Assembly (NCBI RefSeq): GCF_002117145.1 | Contig: NZ_CP008743.1 | Location: 62,001 to 126,000 of the forward strand | Length of the DNA stretch: 64,000 nucleotides | DNA from: Candidatus Nucleicultrix amoebiphila FS5 | GTDB taxonomy: Bacteria > Pseudomonadota > Alphaproteobacteria > Caedimonadales > Nucleicultricaceae | Reading direction: 5' to 3' | Shown here: piece after piece, positions 55,700-63,706 of the stretch | How the letters are laid out: the number at the start of each line of letters is the position of its first letter | Position numbering within the stretch: position 1 is the first letter of the stretch | The notes under the pieces: generated by a model | Seen by the model: only the letters and a program-made list of their open reading frames with translations | What the model was told of the DNA's origin: nothing | The model's database searches: none | Program-made: the position numbers and the translations under genes

Positions 55700-56293
55700 A
55701 TGAAATCCCTTCTCTTTTTTATTTTTCTACTGGCTGCTGTTCCTTGCTTTTCATCTGATGGATTTGGTGAAGTAAGTTGCGAGGAACAAGATCTTCCTCA
55801 GAAATATAGTGAAAGAAAAGACATTATCCATCAGACGCCAAAGTATCATGACCTTGCACAGGTTGATAAAAGCAATATGGGGGCCACAGAAGAAATTTTT
55901 GAGTTTTATGGAAGTCATGCAAAGGTTTTTGAAAACCTAGTTCCTGAAAAAAAAGGGGGCGTTGTTTGTGCATTAAAGGAATTTAAAAAATTAGAAAGGG
56001 CACTTAATCACAGTATAACTCTTTTTAATTACAATAAGATGATTCTGTTGGGGGTTGAAAAAGCAAATCCACACCTTTTAAGAAGTGCCGTCCGCAATCT
56101 TTCTCTTACACCCTTAGTCGCTTTAACCAATGCCTATGGTATAGCGATTGAAAATACTTCTGCCCAACCAAGCCTATTTAGGGCGATTGCTGTAAAAAAC
56201 GGCTGCGTGGCAAAACGATATGAATCTCTTGCCAAATGGTTTGAAAAAAGGTTAACAGCACAACTATCTTCTCTCAATTTAGAGAGGTCATAA
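55700..56293 (+). CDS. secreted hypothetical protein, paralogue of the next gene
   Basis: The 197-residue protein begins with a signal peptide (MKSLLFFIFLLAAVPCFSSD). AAGGAT lies upstream of its ATG. It is homologous to the following gene: both carry TP-x-Y near the mature N terminus, an EFY-x-x-H segment, ITLF-x-YN and GCVAKR near the C terminus. The rest is helical. I recognise no domain. The pair looks like an old tandem duplication; identity outside the shared blocks is low. An exported or periplasmic function is likely. Confidence 0.72.
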   Translation: MKSLLFFIFLLAAVPCFSSDGFGEVSCEEQDLPQKYSERKDIIHQTPKYHDLAQVDKSNMGATEEIFEFYGSHAKVFENLVPEKKGGVVCALKEFKKLERALNHSITLFNYNKMILLGVEKANPHLLRSAVRNLSLTPLVALTNAYGIAIENTSAQPSLFRAIAVKNGCVAKRYESLAKWFEKRLTAQLSSLNLERS

Positions 56294-56476
56294 ATCTAAA
56301 ACGGATTATAATTAATCTTTTCTTCCACTTCGCTTCTGCGGTGATCCTTACATCCCCTTTAAGAGAGGGATCAATCAACTTATCCATCCATTCATATATT
56401 AAATAATATTGACTAATTGAATCACATATGTCAAAAATTTTACTCAATATTAAATCAAAATTTAAGGGAGAGGCTG

Positions 56477-57022
56477 TTGTTTCAGGGTGTCGGAAAAGTA
56501 ATATTATTTATGCTATTATTGACAAGTACGGTTCATGCGTCTGATGACCTCAAGTGGTCTCCAGAAGAAATTCAAGCAAATTATAAACTTTTTAAGCAAA
56601 CAATCAGATCTACACCTGAGTACGAAATGATACCTATACCACAGCGTCAGAGTTTAGAGACTATGGAAGGACTCTGCGAATTTTATGTAGATCATTCTGA
56701 AGATTTTACGGCGCTCTTTAAACAAAGCAAAACATTATCTCAAGGGCTACAGCTCATTAAGAATAGAGCCACGTCTCTTCACCGACCCATTACCTTGTTT
56801 AAATATAATCAAGAGAGACTGACAGGAAAAAGCGGTCAAGCGTTAACCGATTCTGTGATGCAGATGTGCTATGAACCTATGGCAATTGTAAGTAAAGGGT
56901 ATCAAATTGCTATGGGGAATCCAATATTGTTTCCGGGGTTATTTAATGCTCTTACTATGAAGGATGGATGCGTCGCTAAGCGTGCGACAAAATTATCAGG
57001 ATGGTTAAGCAAAAATATGTAG
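56477..57022 (+). CDS. secreted hypothetical protein, paralogue of the preceding gene
   Basis: No ATG begins the frame. TTG at 56477, six bases after GGGAG, gives a good signal peptide (MFQGVGKVILFMLLLTSTVH, then A before SDD); a TTG at 56417 is the longer alternative. The mature part shares with its upstream neighbour STPEYE, EFYVDH, ITLFKYN and KDGCVAKR, and contains two or three Cys (LCEFY, QMCYEP, GCVAK). The protein is about 181 residues. The function is not recognisable. Start position is uncertain. Confidence 0.66.
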   Translation: MFQGVGKVILFMLLLTSTVHASDDLKWSPEEIQANYKLFKQTIRSTPEYEMIPIPQRQSLETMEGLCEFYVDHSEDFTALFKQSKTLSQGLQLIKNRATSLHRPITLFKYNQERLTGKSGQALTDSVMQMCYEPMAIVSKGYQIAMGNPILFPGLFNALTMKDGCVAKRATKLSGWLSKNM

Positions 57023-57122
57023 ATGTCACATTTCAATAGGTGACGATGAATCCCATCATTGCAAGTTCTTCACAGCGTTGAAGACTTGCAATGATACTCT
57101 TGATAGGGTTATTAAAGAATTT

Positions 57123-58343
57123 TTATTCAAATGCAGCTTGTAACTGGGCAGTAATTGATTCCTTAATAAGATTTTTTAAAGTTTGATTTATAGAATCAAT
57201 AACGATTGTTTTATCGCCTGTATTTTTATCTTTTACAAGCTTAGCCTTTTCTCCAAACTTTTTAGTAACTAAGGCACGAGTTTTTGCATTATATTTCATT
57301 TCGCCCTCAAATAAGACAGGGCAATCTGTCAAAATAATTTTCATAAATTTTAAATCAAAAATCGCGTCTGCTTTAATGTTATTCACAATATATCCAGCTG
57401 CTGTTGTTGGCGACATTTTCCCAGAAAATACTTGAGTTTTTATCTTGAATATTTTTTTATCAGTTTGATCCGTAAAAACGCCAATAATATGTGTAACAAA
57501 TTGATCCCAGGTTAGGGGTTTGTTTCTTAGTTTATGGATGGCGTCTGTTGAATCATCTCTTAGTTTACCTTTGAATGTTTTGGATGTTTCGGTGATCCAA
57601 GACTCAAATTTTCTCACTTTATCGACACTGCACTTGCCTGTAAAACCAGAGGCCTTGAAAAAATCGAACAAAACATTCTCTTGAGATTGACGTGCTTTAA
57701 GAAAACCTAAAACCATGGTTTTGAAAGGGGTCTCTGCAGCTTCAAGAAAAGTCGCTGTATATAAGTTGGCTGATTTACGAAAGCTGGAATAAAACCTTAT
57801 TAATTGATCCTTTTTAAATATGAAATTGGTTGCACCCTCAATATATCGAGATTTTATGGTCTCTATGTCTCTAGATTTTTCAAGAGCGTTGATACGTTTG
57901 ATATAAAGTTCTTCGGTATAATCACTCTCTATGGGAGCCATTAAGCCGATTAAATACTGTTTTGAATCAGAACATCCATAAAAATTGAGAAAGGTACTAA
58001 CAATGTTTTTTTCTGTTTCTGTAAGTGCTCTAGGAAACAGAAGATCGATTTCATCGCGCGTCAGGATATTAGCTCTACGTAACGAGGCTTTATAAAACTC
58101 TGCATTCTCTAGTTCAGAGCTTGATGCAAAGGATAGACCTCGTACACACGCGAGGATATCCTGAAGAAAACGCGCTTTGTCATTTGAATATTCTTCAACC
58201 ATGTGCCCTTCAGCATCCGATTGTCCTGTTTGAGCAGTGCGCGCATGTGATGGAACCTCTTCTTCAAGGCCGCTAGAAGCATAACATAGACTAGACACTC
58301 CAAGTGAGCCAATAAAAACAAAATTCATTAAAATAGATTTCAT
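57123..58343 (-). CDS. secreted hypothetical protein (about 406 residues)
   Basis: ATG at 58343 begins a signal peptide (MKSILMNFVFIGSLGVSSLC, then YA before SSGLEEE). The mature protein is mostly helical and charged, with Cys in ILACVRG, FYGCSDS, GKCSVDK and LTDCPVL. No domain is recognised. It converges with the two secreted paralogues but shares no clear sequence blocks with them. A few codons upstream (58361) an extra in-frame start exists but would spoil the signal peptide. Confidence 0.7.
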   Translation of the reverse strand: MKSILMNFVFIGSLGVSSLCYASSGLEEEVPSHARTAQTGQSDAEGHMVEEYSNDKARFLQDILACVRGLSFASSSELENAEFYKASLRRANILTRDEIDLLFPRALTETEKNIVSTFLNFYGCSDSKQYLIGLMAPIESDYTEELYIKRINALEKSRDIETIKSRYIEGATNFIFKKDQLIRFYSSFRKSANLYTATFLEAAETPFKTMVLGFLKARQSQENVLFDFFKASGFTGKCSVDKVRKFESWITETSKTFKGKLRDDSTDAIHKLRNKPLTWDQFVTHIIGVFTDQTDKKIFKIKTQVFSGKMSPTTAAGYIVNNIKADAIFDLKFMKIILTDCPVLFEGEMKYNAKTRALVTKKFGEKAKLVKDKNTGDKTIVIDSINQTLKNLIKESITAQLQAAFE

Positions 58344-58432
58344 AAAACGTCTTTCTCTCAAAAAATGGATACATTGGACAAATAGGCAATGATATGTAAG
58401 AAATCAAATAAATTAATTTATTGTAATATTGA

Positions 58433-59029
58433 TTATATTTTTAATAAAAATCGAATTGGTATTTTAATGTTACTTGCTATTTTTTGAGCACCATTTCTTG
58501 CTGGTTCAAGTCTCCAGCGTTTTACAGTTTCTAGGGCTGCTTGATCAAGGCATTCAAATCCACTAGATTGATAAAGCTTTAGGGCGGAGACTCTTCCGTC
58601 AGTATTCACGTGAGCGAGAAGAATAACTTGGCCCTCGAAGCCTTTTTTGCGCGCAAGAGTAGGATAGATGGGCATGGGCGTTTGACTTGAACCCAAGCTA
58701 TAGGAAACTTCAGTATAAGAAGGCGCAAGTAAGGGAGAGGAGTGAGATTCTGCAGTTGTTGGCAAAACAGAAGGGTCTCTTCTGAGAGTATTATTAAAAG
58801 ATTTGATGAAACCTTTTTGTGACGTTTTCTTAATCTTTGCAATCTTATGAATAACTTTGTTCGATTGACGGGGTTGAGGGGTAACAAATTCAACAGTGAA
58901 ATGGGAAGCCTCTTTCTTTAAAGGAGAACTATGCATGCTGACGACACTTACAATAAGCGCACTATGAATGAGTCCTGAAAGCAGAAAAGCCAAAGATTTC
59001 AAAACAAAAGAAGTTTCATTTATTGCCAT
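58433..59029 (-). CDS. tonB: TonB family energy transducer
   Basis: TonB transmits the proton-motive force to outer-membrane receptors. The N terminus has one membrane anchor (LAFLLSGLIHSALIVSVVSM) with the conserved S-x-x-x-H pattern in SGLIH. A short linker follows, then the C-terminal domain with PIYPTLARKKGFEGQVILLA, VNTDGRVSALKLYQSSG and AALETVKRWRLEPA. The central Pro-rich region is much reduced compared with E. coli TonB. The start overlaps the receptor stop by 10 bases, so both are made together. ExbB and ExbD are not in the window. Confidence 0.93.
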   Translation of the reverse strand: MAINETSFVLKSLAFLLSGLIHSALIVSVVSMHSSPLKKEASHFTVEFVTPQPRQSNKVIHKIAKIKKTSQKGFIKSFNNTLRRDPSVLPTTAESHSSPLLAPSYTEVSYSLGSSQTPMPIYPTLARKKGFEGQVILLAHVNTDGRVSALKLYQSSGFECLDQAALETVKRWRLEPARNGAQKIASNIKIPIRFLLKI

Positions 59030-60894
59030 GTGATTCTCATTCCCGCAAAAGCCCCAATATCGCGTGATCCGTAGCCATAAAAAGATTCCGATTTATCGTT
59101 TAACACGTTTTCAACACGTCCATAGATTTCAAAACTATCATCAATTATATAATTTGCTCCTGCTCTAATTGTGAGAGAGGGAGGAAGAGAGACGGGTTGA
59201 GCAGGGAAGACAGCGAAGTTCAAATCACCTTGACTGCTTTTATAATAAGCACTCAAAAAAGTTTTAAGATTTTCTTGAGGCTTAAAATTTAGGCCTCCTG
59301 AAACGGTATGGGTAGGGAGATATAAAGCACGTTGGTCCCGGGCACTTTCCGTCGCATCCATGAAAGTATAGGCGACTTGAAGATCCCATTTAAGGGAAAT
59401 TTTATAGGTGAGACTTGTCTCAAGTCCCTGAGAACGACGTCGACCTTTATTGATTTTTTGAAAAGTTTGATTGGGTAATTGACGCGTGGAAATTAAATCT
59501 GTGCTGATGAGGTGAAAATAGGTGAGGGAGCCAATAATGGTTTCATCAAGGAAACTTTGTCTCGCGCCAAATTCAAAACTGCGCGTATTTTCTGGCCTGA
59601 GGGTCGGATTACCAATTTTGTTGGGGTGCGATTGATAAAGATCCATAATCAAGGGAAAGCGATATCCCAAGCCATAGCTTGTAAAAATTGTGGTGCTATC
59701 ACATAAATCATAATCCAAGCCGATCCAAGGAGTCATTTTGGTTGCAAATTCTCGGTGCTTGATAAAACGACTACCGATTATCAGTTTGAGACGTTCTGAA
59801 AGATGCCTATTATATTGACTTACGAGCGTTGTGAGGTGATCAGTTTTTGTGCCGACATTCTGCAGATTAGCGATTTCCCGTAAATGCTCGACACCGAGCG
59901 TTAAGGTATGAAACTTACTTATATCCCAGTCAAAATAATATTTAATCTGTTGATTTTCTCCGTGGGTGAGATAAGGACTGGCATCAAACATTGTTGTGCG
60001 TCTTGTGCCATTATTGGCTAGGAGTAAACGATGACGACTTTTTTTATCGTTTGTCTCAAAGCGATTTTCTACTTTGAAAAAATATCTGTCTGTTTCTGAA
60101 AAATTATCCGAGACTGTATAAAATGGTTGTGCACGACGATTGAGGAGAACGCGCGATTCGCCTGCTCTCACCGTCACATCTGTCTCAAAATGAGAAGCGG
60201 GTTTAAAAACTGTTCTTAAGGTGCCATTCCCATTTTGAAAATGATCGGCAACTCTATTGCCATGGAGACGATTCTTTTGTACGCCTGTTCCAGTCCTTAA
60301 AAAAGATCCTCCCAAATAATAATCAAGGCTCGTTTGTGCCCCTTCAATGTTCAATCCTGCTTTTTGTGTGCGATATTGGCCGCCTTCAAGATCATAGCTC
60401 AGTTTTGGTTTATCTTTCCCACGTCTTGTTTCAAAAAGGATAATACCCCCTGCTGCTTGATGATCATAAAAAAGGGCTCGAGGTCCAGGAAGAACAGTCA
60501 TCTTCTGTAAATCTTGTGGGGTAAGATCAGTAATATTAAAGGCACCATCAACACCTGGGTCGTTTTCTCGAACGTTATCGATTAAGACGATGGTATTATA
60601 GGTGTTTGATCCTCGAATCTCTGTACGTGGAAGCCCGCGATTAAAAGCGCTCGGAACAACACTGAGGCTCGGGCTCATTTGAAGGGCTTCAACGGCAAAA
60701 GTATATTGTTTTTCTCTAAAAGCTTCATTTGTGGCCTTAACCATAATGGGAGATCTATCTTCTTGGGTATCGCTTGAGAGTGGTTCTGCTTTTACAATCG
60801 TTTCCTTTAACACTGTTTCTGCAGCATAGGATGTACTTAGATTCATACTGGCTAAAAAGCTCAGTCCAATAAATTGACGACACGAAGGTCTCAC
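59020..60894 (-). CDS. btuB: TonB-dependent outer membrane receptor, cobalamin-type
   Basis: The 624-residue receptor has a signal peptide ending SYAAET, a TonB box close to the mature N terminus (KETIVKAEP), and a plug domain (ALQMSPSLSVVPSAFN, EIRGSNTYNTIVLIDNVREN, VLPGPRALFYDHQAAGGIIL). A C-terminal 22-strand barrel ends with AFAGMRITWQ. Start is GTG at 60894 with GGGAG upstream. The cobalamin riboswitch directly upstream makes a corrinoid the likely substrate. The protein itself is not clearly closer to BtuB than to siderophore receptors, so the substrate call rests on the riboswitch. Confidence 0.88.
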   Translation of the reverse strand: MRPSCRQFIGLSFLASMNLSTSYAAETVLKETIVKAEPLSSDTQEDRSPIMVKATNEAFREKQYTFAVEALQMSPSLSVVPSAFNRGLPRTEIRGSNTYNTIVLIDNVRENDPGVDGAFNITDLTPQDLQKMTVLPGPRALFYDHQAAGGIILFETRRGKDKPKLSYDLEGGQYRTQKAGLNIEGAQTSLDYYLGGSFLRTGTGVQKNRLHGNRVADHFQNGNGTLRTVFKPASHFETDVTVRAGESRVLLNRRAQPFYTVSDNFSETDRYFFKVENRFETNDKKSRHRLLLANNGTRRTTMFDASPYLTHGENQQIKYYFDWDISKFHTLTLGVEHLREIANLQNVGTKTDHLTTLVSQYNRHLSERLKLIIGSRFIKHREFATKMTPWIGLDYDLCDSTTIFTSYGLGYRFPLIMDLYQSHPNKIGNPTLRPENTRSFEFGARQSFLDETIIGSLTYFHLISTDLISTRQLPNQTFQKINKGRRRSQGLETSLTYKISLKWDLQVAYTFMDATESARDQRALYLPTHTVSGGLNFKPQENLKTFLSAYYKSSQGDLNFAVFPAQPVSLPPSLTIRAGANYIIDDSFEIYGRVENVLNDKSESFYGYGSRDIGAFAGMRITWQ

Positions 60895-60984
60895 GGATTA
60901 CTCCCAAATGGTCATTGATAAACAACGCCACCAAAGAGCAAGTGATGCTTCCGTTATTTTCAAACGCCCCGTTAAAAATAATGG

Positions 60985-61150
60985 TGGCTGCAAAGGCAGG
61001 TTTCCTGGCTTTCACCCATTCTCTTCAGACCTTCCCAACAGATGTCAGTGGTATGTTTTGAAGAGTTTATAGTGCTTACAGTTGCGGGGGCAGCTGCGGT
61101 TTTGACCGCATTCCCTATTATCTCTCTTCTTTAAGAGAGCACCCTTACAA
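60985..61150 (-). promoter_or_regulatory. cobalamin (B12) riboswitch
   Basis: Read on the minus strand the leader contains, in order, GGGTGCTCTC, AATAGGGAATGCGG, the B12-box GCTGCCCCCGCAACTGTAA, the CCACTG element, TTGGGAAGGTCTGAAGA, and AAAGCCAGGAAACCTGCC. These are the conserved blocks of the adenosylcobalamin aptamer. It lies between its promoter and the receptor gene. It would turn the receptor-TonB operon off when cobalamin is plentiful. Confidence 0.95.
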
Positions 61151-61169
61151 AAACGAATTCTATCCAATT

Positions 61170-61197
61170 ATTTTAAGAGCGCAAGCTCTTCGATCAA
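61170..61197 (-). promoter_or_regulatory. candidate sigma-70 promoter of the riboswitch operon
   Basis: On the minus strand TTGATC (61197-61192) and TAAAAT (61175-61170) are 16 bases apart. The spacer also forms an AAGAGC/GCTCTT hairpin that could end the upstream gene's transcript. The predicted start is near 61163, just before the riboswitch. Confidence 0.6.
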
Positions 61198-61204
61198 ATT
61201 TTTG

Positions 61205-62011
61205 TTAACCGGCTGCAGCACAGGTGTGTGTAGATTCTCGTGACTCGGCCTCAATATCATTGGCATCGAGAAAACAAACCACAGACCAACGAGCATAAGG
61301 CTTACCGATGATCTGATCGTTTAATTGAATAACATCATGCCAAGCTGGCTTATAATCCGTGCTATTGATTAACTTTGAAAAATTCTTACTTAAGAAAAAG
61401 AGAGCCTCATTGGGGTGATGTTCAACAAGCGTTAAACTGTCTTCATCGAGACCAATTCTCAAACCTCTTTCGCTTTCAGCCAGCGCCAAAGTAAAAGAAC
61501 CAGCATCATAATGTGCTTTGGCGAGTCTTTTTTGCGCGCTTTCCCAATTATAACAAATAAAGCGCAAAATAACGTGCGGCAGTTTGGCTCCAAAAATGCG
61601 CTCATAAAGGCCCGGAGAGTCAGCATCAAAAGGTTTTAAAATATTTTGAGCAGTTTCTTGCGCAGCTTTCCAAATAGGGGACGCTTTTTCAATAAAGTTA
61701 TTCACTCCTGGATGGGCGCGCAAAAAATCTGCATACTGTTCCCTGATGGAATCGTGATAGTGGAAATAGTCTTTGCTATCGTTATAGATGTCGTCTTCGG
61801 GATCTCGATGGATAAACCCAACATCACCGCGGCGATGAATATCGCTTATCTTATAATGAATGTGATGTTTAATGTCGTCGGGTTGTTTTAAAAATTCCAT
61901 GAAGGCTTCAACAGCACCTTGAATCTGTTCATGGCTCATCGCAAAAGGAACCTTGCAATAGTATTGTTTTTTTAAATCTTGTTTCAGGTCAGAAAAAGTC
62001 TTCTGTAGCAT
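61205..62011 (-). CDS. 2OG/Fe(II)-dependent oxygenase-like protein (isopenicillin-N-synthase-like fold)
   Basis: The 268-residue protein has a plausible iron-binding H-x-D (His167-Tyr-Asp169 in KAHYDAGSFTLAL), a later His225 (PAWHDVIQL) and an R-x-S (Arg241-Trp-Ser243) that in this fold binds 2-oxoglutarate. The N-terminal half has KDYFHYHD and GFIHRD. The order of elements is right but the His225 to R-x-S distance is longer than in classic members, so activity is uncertain. The protein ends in a short Ala tail with Cys. It lies upstream of the riboswitch on the same strand, probably as a separate transcript. The substrate is unknown. Confidence 0.66.
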   Translation of the reverse strand: MLQKTFSDLKQDLKKQYYCKVPFAMSHEQIQGAVEAFMEFLKQPDDIKHHIHYKISDIHRRGDVGFIHRDPEDDIYNDSKDYFHYHDSIREQYADFLRAHPGVNNFIEKASPIWKAAQETAQNILKPFDADSPGLYERIFGAKLPHVILRFICYNWESAQKRLAKAHYDAGSFTLALAESERGLRIGLDEDSLTLVEHHPNEALFFLSKNFSKLINSTDYKPAWHDVIQLNDQIIGKPYARWSVVCFLDANDIEAESRESTHTCAAAG

Positions 62012-62200
62012 GGTTTTGGTCCTTAAAAATCATTGCTGGCTTATGCTATAACATCCTGCCGTCACAATAAAAACCAAAAAGTGTGGCACTGATGACATAA
62101 TACGGCATAGATGTGCTGTAATTTTAAAGAGCTCTTTTAAAATTCAAATCCTTATGTAATAATCACAATCGATAAAATAAAAAACAACAGGGAAAACAAT

Positions 62201-62917
62201 ATGTTAAGGAAAGCATTTCTACTTGCCTCTACTGTAGCACTTCTCTCACAACCAGCCAAAGCAGCTTACTTTAAATCCGGATTTATTGCCGGTGGCCATT
62301 TGGGGTTTAGCAGTATGAGCGGTAAATTCTCAACACTCTTTGATGATCGTCTTGGTGCACCAGGACCTTATTCTGCAGGGGGATCCGCCTCGAAGACCAA
62401 TTTTATGGGGGGAATTATTGGGGGGTATCGTCATATTTTTGCTAATGGCGTAAGCTTTGGCGGCGACGTTGTATTGAATTTTAATCGAAGTAAAGAAGCA
62501 ACCAAAATATTTACGCAAGCGAATGCTCCTTTTTTGAATAAATTCAGACGCAAAAATGTAAGCGTAATTCCTGGCATTAGCGTTGGTAAAGTGTTGGGAA
62601 ACCGTTTTCATGGAACTCTTGGCCTTGGTCTTGGTATTTCTCAATTTGAACTACAAGTTATTAACGTGCTCGGGAATGGATCTTTTAAGAAGACTGAGAC
62701 AAAAGTTGGATTTGTGCCTTCCTTAGGTCTAGAGTTTGCCGCCACTGAACGTGTTTCTTTAGTTGCAAACGTTGCTGGAGAATTTTATTCAAAAGTTTCT
62801 AAGACATCTTTTGGGAATGAAATTGCACCCCTGTTCAATAACAATGCTGTGTTTTATTCCAGTTCTTACCGCCCTAATTTCTTTACGGCGCGCCTGGGCT
62901 TTATCGTAAAAATATAA
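62201..62917 (+). CDS. outer membrane beta-barrel protein
   Basis: The 238-residue protein has a signal peptide (MLRKAFLLASTVALLSQPAK, then AAYFKSG) and an amphipathic beta-barrel of about eight strands. Examples are FIAGGHLGFSSMS, FMGGIIGGYRHIF, FHGTLGLGLGISQFEL, and a last strand FFTARLGFIVKI. It resembles the small OmpA/Omp25-like porin superfamily of alphaproteobacteria. There is no peptidoglycan-binding domain. It could be a major surface protein. The gene precedes two tandem secreted paralogues by 23 bases and may be transcribed with them. Confidence 0.83.
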   Translation: MLRKAFLLASTVALLSQPAKAAYFKSGFIAGGHLGFSSMSGKFSTLFDDRLGAPGPYSAGGSASKTNFMGGIIGGYRHIFANGVSFGGDVVLNFNRSKEATKIFTQANAPFLNKFRRKNVSVIPGISVGKVLGNRFHGTLGLGLGISQFELQVINVLGNGSFKKTETKVGFVPSLGLEFAATERVSLVANVAGEFYSKVSKTSFGNEIAPLFNNNAVFYSSSYRPNFFTARLGFIVKI

Positions 62918-62940
62918 AAATAAATGAGGGAGACTTTTAA

Positions 62941-63663
62941 ATGAAAAAAATGACTTATAGAACGCAACACTTATTGTTAGGGATAACCACATCGGTTTTA
63001 ATAACAAGCGCAGGCTGGGCGACACCTCAAAAAAGTTTAGAAGCGCACGGTATTCATACAGATTATGAGACAGCCGTTGTTATGTCTCAAAATCCTCAAC
63101 TGATCACTAAATTTAAAAGTAGAAAAAGAATAGAATCACCCAAAGAATACGTTGTTCGTAAAAAACCGAAGTTAGGATTTAGTTTTGAGAGTAGTGAGAT
63201 TTTCGTCAGTCAAGAGACAACAAAAAACAATCCTGAAGGAGCAGAAGATAAAAAAAATGAAGGTGTTTTTAAAAAGCCTGTAAATCATCCAAATCTTCCA
63301 AAGAAAGTAGACGTACCACAGCCTGCAGTTGTTGTGGTGCCACAACCAAATCCAGTTACGATTGAAGAGAAACAAGACAACGTTATTTTGCAACCACAAC
63401 CCGATCCAGTTACTAAAGAGCAGAAGAAACAGGATGATATAATTCCCCCTCTTCAACCTGAGGTAAAAGTAAACGTTGTCCAAGAACAGCAAGATGAAAT
63501 TATTCCTGAACCACTCCTTAATCCTCAACCAGAAGTTATCGTGCAACAAGAAGCTGTTGTTGTAACAGCTGTCAATACGATAGAAGACGAGCCTAAACAA
63601 AAGACTCTGGTAACAGGAAAAAGAAGAGGAAAGCCGGTTAAAAAAGATGTTCTAGGCGAATAG
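62941..63663 (+). CDS. secreted Pro/Gln-repeat protein, member of tandem family
   Basis: The 240-residue protein starts with a signal peptide (LLLGITTSVLITSAGWA) and a mature N terminus TPQKSLEAHGIHTD that is nearly identical to the next gene. The rest is low in hydrophobic content and holds imperfect repeats of QPxPVTxEEKQDxxI (about residues 130-215), rich in Pro, Gln, Glu and Val, ending in a basic tail (KRRGKPVKKD). It is likely an extended surface or periplasmic protein. No known family is recognised. Confidence 0.74.
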   Translation: MKKMTYRTQHLLLGITTSVLITSAGWATPQKSLEAHGIHTDYETAVVMSQNPQLITKFKSRKRIESPKEYVVRKKPKLGFSFESSEIFVSQETTKNNPEGAEDKKNEGVFKKPVNHPNLPKKVDVPQPAVVVVPQPNPVTIEEKQDNVILQPQPDPVTKEQKKQDDIIPPLQPEVKVNVVQEQQDEIIPEPLLNPQPEVIVQQEAVVVTAVNTIEDEPKQKTLVTGKRRGKPVKKDVLGE

Positions 63664-63706
63664 GATAGAGTGCTTTTGAAAAAAAACCGAAATAGGGAGA
63701 TAATGA

